Shown: positions 1 through 6,913, counted from the first letter of the stretch. The stretch: 10,722 bases of DNA from an uncultured Porphyromonadaceae bacterium (GCA_947174225.1 CAMWIF010000056.1:1-10722); one strand, 5' to 3'. Translations and numbers: made by a program. Notes: generated by a model not told the origin, from the sequence alone.

Positions 1-849
1 CCTAAGTTCAGCTTCCATACCTATAATTTTCTCTGTCATAAGTAAGCTCCAAGCCACATTTACCGGAGGCAATGCGGTGGAGAAGATGAAAGGACGGGCA
101 GCATTGATAAGGAAACTTTTCATTTCCTCTGTCACCACGGCAAATGCTCCAATTGAAGCCGCAGCTTTTCCGAAAGTGCCGATAAGTATGTCGGTATGTT
201 TGATAAGATCATATTCTTCACACACTCCCAAGCCGCGTTTCCCTCTCACTCCGAAAGCGTGAGCTTCGTCTACATAAAGCAATATGGAAGGATAGTGTTG
301 TTTGAGAGCCACAAGCTCAGCCAGAGGAGCTTCGTCGCCATCCATGCTATAGATGGATTCCACAACCACTATTAGATGCTCATAATGTGAAGATTCTTTG
401 TCGAGTATTCTCTTTAACTTTGCAATGTCGTTGTGAGGAAAACGTTTAAATTCCGCTCCGTTTATTCTCAATCCGTCCACAATGGAGGCGTGAATGAGCT
501 TATCACAGATAAAGAGAGTGGAGGGCAGTGTCAAAGCGCCTATGCACCCTACATTGGCGTGATAGCCTGAATTGAAGAGAAGTGTTTCCTTGCCATATAG
601 TTCGGCAAGAAAAGCTTCAAGCATCATATGATACTTTTGCTGCATGGAGAGCAACCGTGATGCCGACGAGGAATAGGGCGCATCGGAGAAACGCTCGGCA
701 AATTCCTCCCTGAATTCGGCGTGGCGTTGCGCAAGCCCCAAGTAGTCGTTGGAGGATAGATCGAGAAATCCCTCCGACGGCTGTCCCGGTATGGCGCGGA
801 GCCGATGCTCAGCCTTCAATTCAGTCAATATGTCACTTATTCCGGACAT
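1..849 (-). CDS. bioF: 8-amino-7-oxononanoate synthase BioF (C-terminus cut by window edge)
   Basis: PLP enzyme that condenses pimeloyl-ACP (or -CoA) with L-alanine to give 8-amino-7-oxononanoate, the first ring-forming biotin step; cytoplasmic. The 283 codons present read cleanly to base 1. Visible landmarks: SSNDYLGL (residues 32-39), FNSGYHANVG (about 91-100), the HASI histidine H120 that stacks on PLP, the SMDGD segment, DEAHAFG with D194 and H197, and the Schiff-base lysine K228 in TFGKAAAS. These match the order and spacing of E. coli H133, D204, H207 and K236. About 100 residues should be missing at the C-terminus, judged from the usual length near 385. The ATG at 849-847 lies inside the end of bioA, giving a 13-nt overlap, and is preceded by AAGGAG with a 5-nt spacer. 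Translational coupling to bioA is therefore likely. Related alpha-oxoamine synthases (Kbl, serine palmitoyltransferase) are possible on fold alone, but the bioA neighbour settles it. Confidence 0.95.
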   Translation of the reverse strand, partial: MSGISDILTELKAEHRLRAIPGQPSEGFLDLSSNDYLGLAQRHAEFREEFAERFSDAPYSSSASRLLSMQQKYHMMLEAFLAELYGKETLLFNSGYHANVGCIGALTLPSTLFICDKLIHASIVDGLRINGAEFKRFPHNDIAKLKRILDKESSHYEHLIVVVESIYSMDGDEAPLAELVALKQHYPSILLYVDEAHAFGVRGKRGLGVCEEYDLIKHTDILIGTFGKAAASIGAFAVVTEEMKSFLINAARPFIFSTALPPVNVAWSLLMTEKIIGMEAELR

Positions 850-2135
850 GGCATCTCCTTAACTAATTTCACCAGAGCGTCACACAGTTGCTCTACCTGC
901 TCATCGCTTACTGCGAGATAAGGGGGCATAATATAGCAATTGTGACCGAAGGGACGAATCCATACCCCCTCCTTCACACATCTTTTCTGAAACTCTCCGC
1001 AGTCGACATATTGCTCTACCTCAATCACACCAATACCTCCAAGCACACGTACATCTCTTACGTTTGGCAATTCACGGGCAGGAGCAAGTTTCTCCTTCAT
1101 AATGGCTTCAATCCTGCTTATCCTTTCCTGCCAAGGGGAGTCGAGGAGAAGTTGCACAGACGCAAGAGCCACGGTACATGCCAAAGGATTACCCATAAAC
1201 GTCGGACCATGCATCATTACGCCCGCTTGTCCGGAAGAGATCATATCAGCCACCTTTGCTGAGGCTGCCACAGCCGAGAATGTCATATATCCTCCGGTAA
1301 GGGCTTTCCCGATAAGCATTATGTCGGGTTCAACTCCTGCGTGTTCCCAGGCGAACAGTTTACCTGTGCGTCCGAAACCGGTGGCAATCTCATCGAATAT
1401 AAGTAGCACCCCTTTTTCATCACAAGCCCTGCGCAGCTCTTTCAAATATTGGGGATGATAGAAGCGCATTCCTCCGGCTCCCTGCACCACCGGCTCAAGT
1501 ATCACGGCTGCCAATTTGTCGCCGTGTTCGTCAAGAATCTTTTGCATCGGTGCGAAATCAGCCGGATTCCATTCTTCACCAAACCGACACGCGGGAGCAT
1601 CGGCAAAATATCTTACGGGAAGAGCCGGACCGAAGGCTCCGTGCATACCTGTCACCGGGTCACACACTGACATAGCGTTCCATGTGTCGCCGTGATAGCC
1701 GTTACGAATTGTGGCGAAATTTGTCCTCTCCGGATTATCCTGCGCTTGCACTGCCATCTTCATTGCCACTTCCGTTGCAACCGAACCGGAGTCGGCATAG
1801 AATATATGATTCATGGATGGGGGTAGAATGGAGAGGAGGAGTTTTCCGAGTTCTATTGCCGGTTGATGGGTGAGTCCGCCAAACATCACGTGGCTCATCT
1901 TATCAATCTGCTGCTTAAGCGCATTATTCAAGACGGGATGATTGTAGCCGTGGATTACACACCACCAAGAAGACATACCGTCGATTAATCTCGTGCCGTC
2001 AGCAAGGATAATCTCCGCACCCTCCGCATGGTCTACGGTATATGTAGGAAGCGGATTATGGGTTGAGGTGTAGGGATGCCACAGATGAAGTCGATCAAAT
2101 TCGTCGTGTAGAGTGATGTCAGGATGTTCGTTCAT
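837..2135 (-). CDS. bioA: Adenosylmethionine-8-amino-7-oxononanoate aminotransferase BioA
   Basis: Class III PLP aminotransferase that moves an amino group from S-adenosylmethionine to KAPA, giving 7,8-diaminopelargonate, the step after BioF in biotin synthesis; cytoplasmic. It has 432 residues, normal for the family. Visible landmarks: HLWHPYTS near the N-terminus (18-25), MSSWWCVIHGYNHP (54-67) with the active-site tryptophans, YADSGSVATEVA (113-124), GYHGDTW with Y147, LIFDEIATGFGRTG with D248 bonding the pyridine nitrogen, the PLP lysine K277 in IGKALTGG, and R393 in the late WIRPFGHN segment, equivalent to E. coli R391. The MSSWW signature and the FGHN region favour BioA over ornithine or GABA aminotransferases. 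The ATG at 2135-2133 is the natural start, about 50 nt below a consensus promoter. The 3' end overlaps bioF by 13 nt, so the two form one operon that probably continues left of the window. Confidence 0.97.
   Translation of the reverse strand: MNEHPDITLHDEFDRLHLWHPYTSTHNPLPTYTVDHAEGAEIILADGTRLIDGMSSWWCVIHGYNHPVLNNALKQQIDKMSHVMFGGLTHQPAIELGKLLLSILPPSMNHIFYADSGSVATEVAMKMAVQAQDNPERTNFATIRNGYHGDTWNAMSVCDPVTGMHGAFGPALPVRYFADAPACRFGEEWNPADFAPMQKILDEHGDKLAAVILEPVVQGAGGMRFYHPQYLKELRRACDEKGVLLIFDEIATGFGRTGKLFAWEHAGVEPDIMLIGKALTGGYMTFSAVAASAKVADMISSGQAGVMMHGPTFMGNPLACTVALASVQLLLDSPWQERISRIEAIMKEKLAPARELPNVRDVRVLGGIGVIEVEQYVDCGEFQKRCVKEGVWIRPFGHNCYIMPPYLAVSDEQVEQLCDALVKLVKEMPCPE
855..860 (-). promoter_or_regulatory. 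Shine-Dalgarno-like site for bioF inside bioA
   Basis: The minus strand reads AAGGAG, then 5 nt, then the bioF ATG at 849-847. It lies within the last bioA codons. Canonical SD sites are uncommon in Bacteroidetes, and other starts in this window lack one, so it may help re-initiation on the overlapping gene. The same bases encode Lys-Glu of BioA, so chance is possible. Confidence 0.4.
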
Positions 2136-2191
2136 TGCTGAAAAAGGTTAGATAGAGGAGAGCAGGGAATCTTAATACGGATTTCAAGGTG

Positions 2192-2222
2192 CAAAATTAC
2201 CAAATAAGGCTTAAATAAGCAA
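2192..2222 (-). promoter_or_regulatory. Bacteroidetes-type promoter for bioA-bioF
   Basis: On the minus strand a TTG (2222-2220), a 20-nt spacer and TAATTTTG (2199-2192) match the Bacteroidetes -33/-7 consensus. The predicted start is near 2188, leaving a leader of about 50 nt before the bioA ATG. The spacing equals that of the alpha-galactosidase and small-RNA promoters in this window. Confidence 0.7.
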
Positions 2223-2227
2223 TTTTT

Positions 2228-2262
2228 GTTTATGGTTTATTGTTTACGGTTTAACCATAAAC
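2228..2262. repeat. Perfect 10-bp inverted repeat with a third related copy, between priA and bioA
   Basis: GTTTATGGTT (2228-2237) and AACCATAAAC (2253-2262) are exact inverted copies separated by 15 nt. Within the spacer, GTTTACGGTT (2242-2251) is a one-mismatch copy of the left arm. On the minus strand the priA-proximal arm can form either a 10-bp stem with the far arm or an 8-bp stem (one G-U pair, 5-nt loop) with the middle copy. The element starts 5 nt after the priA stop and ends 5 nt before the bioA -33 box. There is no T-run after it on the minus strand, so a simple intrinsic terminator is unlikely. A protein-binding site or a short intergenic repeat unit fits better. Confidence 0.6.
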
Positions 2263-2266
2263 TAAT

Positions 2267-4738
2267 TCAGACAGGATCGACGTCGTAGTAGATTATGGAT
2301 GATTTTATGTCGGGATTGGCAGCGATGTTGGCGAGTATGGAGCGTAGAAGGTCTTTCACCTTTTTCATAGAGGCGCTTGCCTCTATCTTCAGCATTATGG
2401 ATTGTAGGTAATAGGTGGCTATACGTGACACAAAGGGCTTTTCCGGACCGAGTACACGCTCCCCGAATACTTTGCGGAGTGCCATTGCCAATACCACAGC
2501 AGCACGGTCGCACGCCACGGCATCCTTATTTTTTAGGTAGACGTTAATTACTTTTGTGAAGGGGGGATAGGCATAACGCGAGCGGTCGGAGATCTCATTC
2601 TCGTAATATCCGGCGTAGTCGTGATTCTTCACATAAGTCAGCACCTCATGTTTCGGATTCACAGTCTGTATGACCACAGCTCCTTTCTCTTTCCTGCGTC
2701 CGGCACGTCCTGCCACCTGCTCCAGCATATTGAAAGCTCTCTCGTTGCTGCGGAAGTCAGGAAAATTGAGGAGCGTGTCGGCATTAAGTACACCTACCAC
2801 TGTGACATCGCCGAAATCCAGACCTTTCGACACCATCTGTGTGCCTACGAGTATGTCGGTTTCGTGGCGTGCAAATTCCTCGATTATTTCCTGATAAGCA
2901 TCTTTATTACGTGTAGTGTCAAGATCCATACGCGCCACGCGGTAGCCGTCAAATTCTTGGTGCATCTCCTCTGCAATACGTTCTGTGCCGTATCCAAAGG
3001 TACGTATGCTGTTCTGTCCACACGCAGGGCATAGTTTGGGGAGTTGCTGTGAGAAACCGCAATAATGACACCTGAGCAGTTCCAGATTCTTATGGTATAC
3101 CAGCGACACATCGCAATCACGGCATTTAGGACTCCATCCGCATTGGTCGCAGACCACTACCGGGGCAAAACCTCTACGGTTTTGGAAAAGTATCGCCTGC
3201 TTCTTATTCTGCATAGCAGTTAATATGCGTGACCGAAGAGGGGAGGAGAGTATACCCTTGACCTCTTTTCTCTTCCGCATATCTGCCATATCCACAATCT
3301 CGACATCCGGTAAGGTAGCACCTTCAAAGCGTTCCGTGATGGTGACAAGACCGTACTTACCGGTAGATGCCTTATAATATGTCTCTATGGAGGGGGTAGC
3401 TGAACCGAGGAGTGATTTTGCACCGTGCATCTGTGCCAACACAAGAGCTGCGTCGCGTGCGTTGTAGCGGGGTGCCGGGTCATACTGCTTGAAGGACGAC
3501 TCGTGTTCCTCATCTACAATCACTAATCCCAAACGCGCAAAGGGTAAAAATACGGATGAACGCACACCGAGTACTACCAAAGGCTCATTAGTGGTGAGAA
3601 GTCGGCGCCATATATCTACACGTTCCGAATCGGAAAATTTTGAATGATAAACAAGAAGTTTCGGACCGAACACTTTCCGCAAGCGATCGGAGAGCTGAGT
3701 GGTGAGTGAAATCTCAGGCACAAGGAAGAGCACCTGATTACCATCACGCAACACAGACTCTATAAGATGGGTGTAAATCTCCGTCTTGCCGCTTCCGGTT
3801 ACGCCATGAAGCCACTGGATATTGCGTGAGTTCCACCCCTCTTTCAATGCGTTCAATGCGTTGGTCTGCGCTTCCGACAAAGGGGAGAGCACTATAGGAT
3901 GGTCTTTGGTGTCGGCAGCAAAGCGGTTAAGGCTTTTCTTCACCACACGCATTATACCCTTGTCGATAAGTCCGCGCAGGGTGCCGGGTGTTATTCCTGA
4001 AGTGTCAAACAACTGTTGCTTTGTAACGTCGCGCAGTTCGCCACGAGGATTAATCCAACCTGAAAGATCAAGGTAAGCTATCAAAGCTTTTTCTTGTTGT
4101 CTTGAGCGTCCCAAAAGGGAGAAACATTCGTGTAGCCTGTCTTGGTCGCCACGTGGGAAGGTAAGTTCGACAACGGATATTTTCTTTGGGCGATAACGTT
4201 CCACCACCTTTTCATCAATCTCAACTATGCCGTGTTCAAGGAGTGGATTAATAATGGCAGCTACGTTCCGGAATTTTGTTTCAGCCTCAATATCGGAGAT
4301 GCGCATACGCTTGTTGAGCTGGAGCATCTGGATTATGATGGCTTGGCGGTCGGTAAGCCGGAAAGCTGAGTCAGGCTCCGGCTCATAGTCGGGATTAAGG
4401 GAGATGTAAGTTTCGCTCTCAGGCTTAAGTCCGGTAGGGACTGCCGCTTTGAACACTTCTCCGGGGGAACAAAGATAATAGTCCGCTATCCAATGCCAGA
4501 GTTTAAGCTGGGGATAGCGGACTATAGGGGTAGTATCGAGCACCGCCATAAGAGGCTTTACCTCATAGCCCGATGGCTTTGTGGAATGGGTTGCCTCAAC
4601 GATTGCGGTGTAGTATTTTTTCTTGCCGAATTGCACAAGTACACGCGACCCGATCTGCACCAGGTTCTCCATCTCATCAGGGACGGAATAGGTGAAGGTA
4701 GAGAAGAGTGGAAGCGGAAGGATTACTTCGGCAAACAA
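2267..4738 (-). CDS. priA: Primosomal protein N' (replication restart helicase PriA)
   Basis: SF2 3'-5' DNA helicase that recognises stalled forks and reloads the replisome; cytoplasmic. The 823 residues fall in order: N-terminal 3'-end-binding domain (1-105, starting FAEVILPLPLFSTFTYSVP), a winged-helix-like linker (about 125-270), RecA-like lobe 1 with Walker A GVTGSGKT (312-319), DEEH box (409-412) and GSATPS (445-450), eight zinc-binding cysteines (530, 533, 539, 542, 557, 560, 570, 573), lobe 2 with GTQMVSKGLDF and QVAGRAGR (674-681), and a C-terminal domain. All catalytic and zinc residues are present. The start is a TTG at 4738-4736: a stop lies two codons upstream and the next ATG is codon 23, which would remove the conserved first strands. 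The gene begins 36 nt after the upstream barrel gene with no promoter motif between, so co-transcription is likely. At 823 residues it is longer than E. coli PriA (732). Confidence 0.97.
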   Translation of the reverse strand: MFAEVILPLPLFSTFTYSVPDEMENLVQIGSRVLVQFGKKKYYTAIVEATHSTKPSGYEVKPLMAVLDTTPIVRYPQLKLWHWIADYYLCSPGEVFKAAVPTGLKPESETYISLNPDYEPEPDSAFRLTDRQAIIIQMLQLNKRMRISDIEAETKFRNVAAIINPLLEHGIVEIDEKVVERYRPKKISVVELTFPRGDQDRLHECFSLLGRSRQQEKALIAYLDLSGWINPRGELRDVTKQQLFDTSGITPGTLRGLIDKGIMRVVKKSLNRFAADTKDHPIVLSPLSEAQTNALNALKEGWNSRNIQWLHGVTGSGKTEIYTHLIESVLRDGNQVLFLVPEISLTTQLSDRLRKVFGPKLLVYHSKFSDSERVDIWRRLLTTNEPLVVLGVRSSVFLPFARLGLVIVDEEHESSFKQYDPAPRYNARDAALVLAQMHGAKSLLGSATPSIETYYKASTGKYGLVTITERFEGATLPDVEIVDMADMRKRKEVKGILSSPLRSRILTAMQNKKQAILFQNRRGFAPVVVCDQCGWSPKCRDCDVSLVYHKNLELLRCHYCGFSQQLPKLCPACGQNSIRTFGYGTERIAEEMHQEFDGYRVARMDLDTTRNKDAYQEIIEEFARHETDILVGTQMVSKGLDFGDVTVVGVLNADTLLNFPDFRSNERAFNMLEQVAGRAGRRKEKGAVVIQTVNPKHEVLTYVKNHDYAGYYENEISDRSRYAYPPFTKVINVYLKNKDAVACDRAAVVLAMALRKVFGERVLGPEKPFVSRIATYYLQSIMLKIEASASMKKVKDLLRSILANIAANPDIKSSIIYYDVDPV

Positions 4739-4774
4739 GTTTTAGCGAGTTAATGGATGAATCAACAGATAAAA

Positions 4775-5386
4775 TCAGAAAAGGTAAGCCACATTCACGA
4801 ACGCGCCTCGTGGCTGTGCGGAATAGTTGTCGAGCTTCAGGGTGCGTATTTGGTAGCTTATGGCCCAGGAATAGCCTCCCGATATTTGCCAATGCTCAAA
4901 CAGCTCAACACCGCCGCCACACTGCATAGCTACAGTGCCGGCAGGATGCTCAAGAGCGGGTTGACGGTTGGTAGCGACATTGAAATTGAACACCGGACCT
5001 CCGAACACAAAGGGAGCAAGTGTCTGCTCGAAACCATTCATACGTGTCCATTTGAATTTGAGGTTCAGAGGTATCTGGATGGTATGTATCCATACATTCT
5101 GGTTCTCGATACCATCAGACGCCCACACTTTGAAGTCGCCGAAATTCTCGTGGGCACCGTTCATAGAATAGCGCAGACCGAGATCAATGCCGAATCCGAT
5201 ACCGGGAATCATGAGTTCGGTGGCGATACCACCCTGGAAACCGGTCAGACCTTTTGTGGTGAGCAATTCTTGTTTCCAATGGAAAGTAGAGAAATTGGCA
5301 CCGACCATCGGGCCCCAGCGGAATTCCGCTGAAGCCGTCAGGGCGGTTGCCATTATCGTTGTCAGGAGAATTAATTTCCTAAACAT
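4775..5386 (-). CDS. Small outer-membrane beta-barrel protein (porin-family, PF13568-like), copy 2
   Basis: A 203-residue exported protein with a signal peptide (MFRKLILLTT then a hydrophobic stretch, likely cut after ASA at 20) and alternating amphipathic strands typical of an eight-stranded outer-membrane barrel. It ends in VAYLF, an aromatic C-terminus suited to Bam-complex recognition. Gly-rich turns, for example FVFGGPVFNF and GGGVELFEHWQISGGYSW, match the generic 'outer membrane protein beta-barrel' family in Bacteroidetes. It is clearly a paralogue of the next gene upstream (5447-6070), sharing the F/TGxxxGIATE-type strand, PLN/PIN-K-K, PF-F-GP and GVEL-HxQI-GGY blocks. The role is unknown: structural barrel, small-solute pore or adhesin are all possible. 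No promoter is visible in the 60-nt gap upstream, so it probably sits in a transcript with its paralogue and perhaps priA. Confidence 0.85.
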   Translation of the reverse strand: MFRKLILLTTIMATALTASAEFRWGPMVGANFSTFHWKQELLTTKGLTGFQGGIATELMIPGIGFGIDLGLRYSMNGAHENFGDFKVWASDGIENQNVWIHTIQIPLNLKFKWTRMNGFEQTLAPFVFGGPVFNFNVATNRQPALEHPAGTVAMQCGGGVELFEHWQISGGYSWAISYQIRTLKLDNYSAQPRGAFVNVAYLF

Positions 5387-5446
5387 TTTCAGATTAATGA
5401 TTTGTTAGTATGAGTGAGGAGAGAAGAGGAGAGTTTTGTTCATCTA

Positions 5447-6070
5447 TTAGAAGAGCCAAGCAGCTGTTACAGTCCAGTAGTTGTTGCGAAGCTTCGTAAA
5501 TCCTATATTAGCATGGTTTGCGTCAGCTATGTGCTTGGCGATATTGTTTATACCGAAGCCGTAGCCACCCTGAATCTGGAGATGGTGTATAAGTTCTACG
5601 CCTATACCGAGATTCCAAACAGTCTGAGTGCTTTTGGTCTCAATGAAGTTTGCCACATCCTTCTTGTTCTTGTCAAGACGGAATGCGAAAGATGGACCGG
5701 TGAAGATGAAGGGAGTAACGATGTTTGAAACAACAGGAAGTCCGATTTTATACTTAACGTTGATAGGCACCTCGATGAAGTTCTTGGCAAGATCCATCTT
5801 CTGGTTGCCATCGCTGATGTTAGAGTTCATATGGGTATACATAGCGGAGAGGTCGAAGCAGAGACCGATTACAGGAATCTGGAACTCAGTCATAACACCG
5901 GCAGTAAATCCTGCCTTGTTGTCGTCTGTAAAGTTCTTTTCTACGCCTGAGAGGTGGAGGCTGTTGAGGTTGAGACCGGCTTTAACGCCGAAACGGAGCT
6001 GTGCGTTAGCCGCGCCCATGCCTAAAATGGCAACGAGAAGCGTCAGAATAACCTTTTTGAAATTCTTCAT
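5447..6070 (-). CDS. Small outer-membrane beta-barrel protein (porin-family, PF13568-like), copy 1
   Basis: A 207-residue exported protein. A signal peptide occupies residues 1-23 (MKNFKK, hydrophobic core, then ANA before QLRFG). It is followed by the usual start of this barrel family, RFGVKAGLNLNSL, and by repeated amphipathic strands. The end, TVTAAWLF, gives a terminal Phe and an aromatic last strand for outer-membrane insertion. It closes with a double stop (TAA TAG). It is the first gene of the minus-strand block; a TAATTTTG promoter element lies about 195 nt upstream, giving a long leader. The family is widespread and poorly characterised in Bacteroidales, so I give no substrate. The tandem arrangement with 4775-5386 indicates a gene duplication followed by considerable divergence. 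Confidence 0.87.
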   Translation of the reverse strand: MKNFKKVILTLLVAILGMGAANAQLRFGVKAGLNLNSLHLSGVEKNFTDDNKAGFTAGVMTEFQIPVIGLCFDLSAMYTHMNSNISDGNQKMDLAKNFIEVPINVKYKIGLPVVSNIVTPFIFTGPSFAFRLDKNKKDVANFIETKSTQTVWNLGIGVELIHHLQIQGGYGFGINNIAKHIADANHANIGFTKLRNNYWTVTAAWLF

Positions 6071-6260
6071 TTTAGTTGATTATTTGTTGTTAATAATGAA
6101 AGATGATTTAATTCACATACCGAAGTCTTAGACTTATTTTACTGCTTTCTTATCTCCTGTCAGTTAGTCAGACTCGTAAACTTCCTTTGCAAGAGGTGAA
6201 ATCAGCTCAAAAATCTGACTAAACGAACAAGAATAAGTTTAATACAAATTCACTATTTAA
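6071..6260 (-). promoter_or_regulatory. Long 5' leader of the outer-membrane protein operon with a 9-bp long-range stem
   Basis: If transcription begins near 6260, the leader is about 190 nt. It contains exact complementary arms 6164-6172 (TTAGTCAGA) and 6214-6222 (TCTGACTAA), with a 41-nt loop that can hold minor helices. There is no U-run after the stem, no recognised riboswitch core and no reading frame worth calling. A translational or stability control role is inference only. Confidence 0.35.
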
Positions 6261-6296
6261 AATGCAAAATTACAAAAAAAGTTTATAAATAGTGAA
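6249..6296. repeat. 10-bp inverted repeat bracketing the outer-membrane protein promoter
   Basis: TTCACTATTT (6249-6258) and AAATAGTGAA (6287-6296) are perfect inverted copies separated by 28 bp. The right arm falls on the -33 position and the left arm falls just after the predicted transcription start of the minus-strand promoter at 6272-6265. This is the geometry expected for a regulator-binding site. Confidence 0.55.
6265..6272 (-). promoter_or_regulatory. Putative promoter -7 element for the outer-membrane protein / priA unit
   Basis: The minus strand reads TAATTTTG (6272-6265), identical to the -7 boxes used at bioA and the alpha-galactosidase. No TTG or TTTG occurs at the expected 19-21 nt spacing; the sequence there is TTCA. 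The promoter may be weak or activator-dependent. It lies between the arms of an inverted repeat (6249-6258 and 6287-6296). Confidence 0.5.
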
Positions 6297-6410
6297 GTTG
6301 TTTTAATTTTTTACAGGGTGAATATTCCTTTTAAGGGATTATTAGAGGCTTACCGGGAAATTTCTTCACGTAAGTGAGTGTTTTCAAAAAATATGTGACT
6401 ATTCGAGGAG

Positions 6411-6438
6411 TTGAAATCATAAATTTTAATTACTTTTG
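6411..6438 (+). promoter_or_regulatory. Promoter for the DUF59-lpxH operon, giving a leaderless or near-leaderless mRNA
   Basis: TTG (6411-6413), a 17-nt spacer and TACTTTTG (6431-6438) match the Bacteroidetes consensus. The G of the -7 box is only 4 nt from the A of the ATG at 6443, so the predicted start (about 6442-6445) is at or next to the initiation codon. The spacer is shorter than the 20 nt seen at the other promoters here. Confidence 0.6.
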
Positions 6439-6442
6439 TAGT

Positions 6443-6913
6443 ATGGAAGAAAATAAAGAGGAAATAAAGGAGTCACAGCAGCCCATAGATGAGGCGGCTT
6501 GTGACGCTAATGAGAATAATACTGGTAAGACTGCCGATATGGCGGCTGCCGAGTCAGTGGAGAAACAGGAGGCGGTGAAGAAGATAGAGGAGGATGCCGA
6601 TGAGGAACTCCGCATCACCAACCGCACTATCGAGCTTCTCCGCACAGTTTTTGACCCTGAAATCCCGGTCAACGTCTACGATCTTGGTCTGATATATAAG
6701 ATAGACTATGAGGTCGCCACCAAGACGTTGCACGTGGATATGACGCTTACTGCACCGGGATGTCCTGCGGCAGATTTCATTATGGAAGATGTGCGTCAGA
6801 AGCTGATGAGTGTCGAAGGTCCCGAAAAGGTGGATCTCCGCCTTGTGTTTGAGCCTGTGTGGACTCAGGATATGATGAGTGAGGAAGCAAAGCTCGAATT
6901 GGGTTTCCTTTGA
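6443..6913 (+). CDS. MIP18/DUF59-family Fe-S cluster assembly protein with acidic N-terminal extension
   Basis: The 156-residue protein has a C-terminal DUF59 (FeS_assembly_P / MIP18) domain from about residue 58: RTVFDPEIPVNVYDLGLIY, then TLTAPGCPAADF with the conserved reactive cysteine, then VFEPVWTQDMMSEEAKLELGF. Relatives (SufT, PaaD, eukaryotic MIP18/CIAO2) act in Fe-S cluster maturation or transfer in the cytoplasm. Bacteroidales members are usually near 100-110 residues. Here the first 50 residues are a Glu/Ala/Asp-rich low-complexity segment with no domain I recognise, probably disordered. I chose the ATG at 6443 because the promoter at 6431-6438 lies downstream of the only earlier in-frame start (6374) and because MEENKEE fits a natural N-terminus. 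The gene is followed after 4 nt by the lpxH-like gene, so the pair is an operon. No other suf genes are in the window, so its specific client is unknown. Confidence 0.9.
   Translation: MEENKEEIKESQQPIDEAACDANENNTGKTADMAAAESVEKQEAVKKIEEDADEELRITNRTIELLRTVFDPEIPVNVYDLGLIYKIDYEVATKTLHVDMTLTAPGCPAADFIMEDVRQKLMSVEGPEKVDLRLVFEPVWTQDMMSEEAKLELGFL

Noticed and set aside
2228..2262. Classical BirA operator upstream of bioA
   Set aside because: The known operator reads AACC-N14/15-GGTT between TTGT and ACAA ends; here the arms face the other way and the TTGT/ACAA ends are missing.
4757..5332. 191-codon plus-strand open frame opposite the second barrel protein
   Set aside because: It is antisense to a gene with a clear signal peptide and barrel strands, and its translation shows no domain or plausible start context.
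6123..6135. 13-bp odd palindrome AAGTCTTAGACTT followed by T-rich sequence, as a plus-strand terminator
   Set aside because: There is no plus-strand gene before it, the centre is a single base with no proper loop, and the T tract is weak. Probably chance in an AT-rich leader.
6164..6222. Known riboswitch in the leader of the outer-membrane protein genes
   Set aside because: No TPP, cobalamin, SAM, FMN or similar core motif was seen; only a single long-range stem.
6374..6442. N-terminal extension of the DUF59 gene from an earlier ATG
   Set aside because: The consensus promoter at 6411-6438 lies inside it, so a transcript from that promoter cannot include the earlier start.
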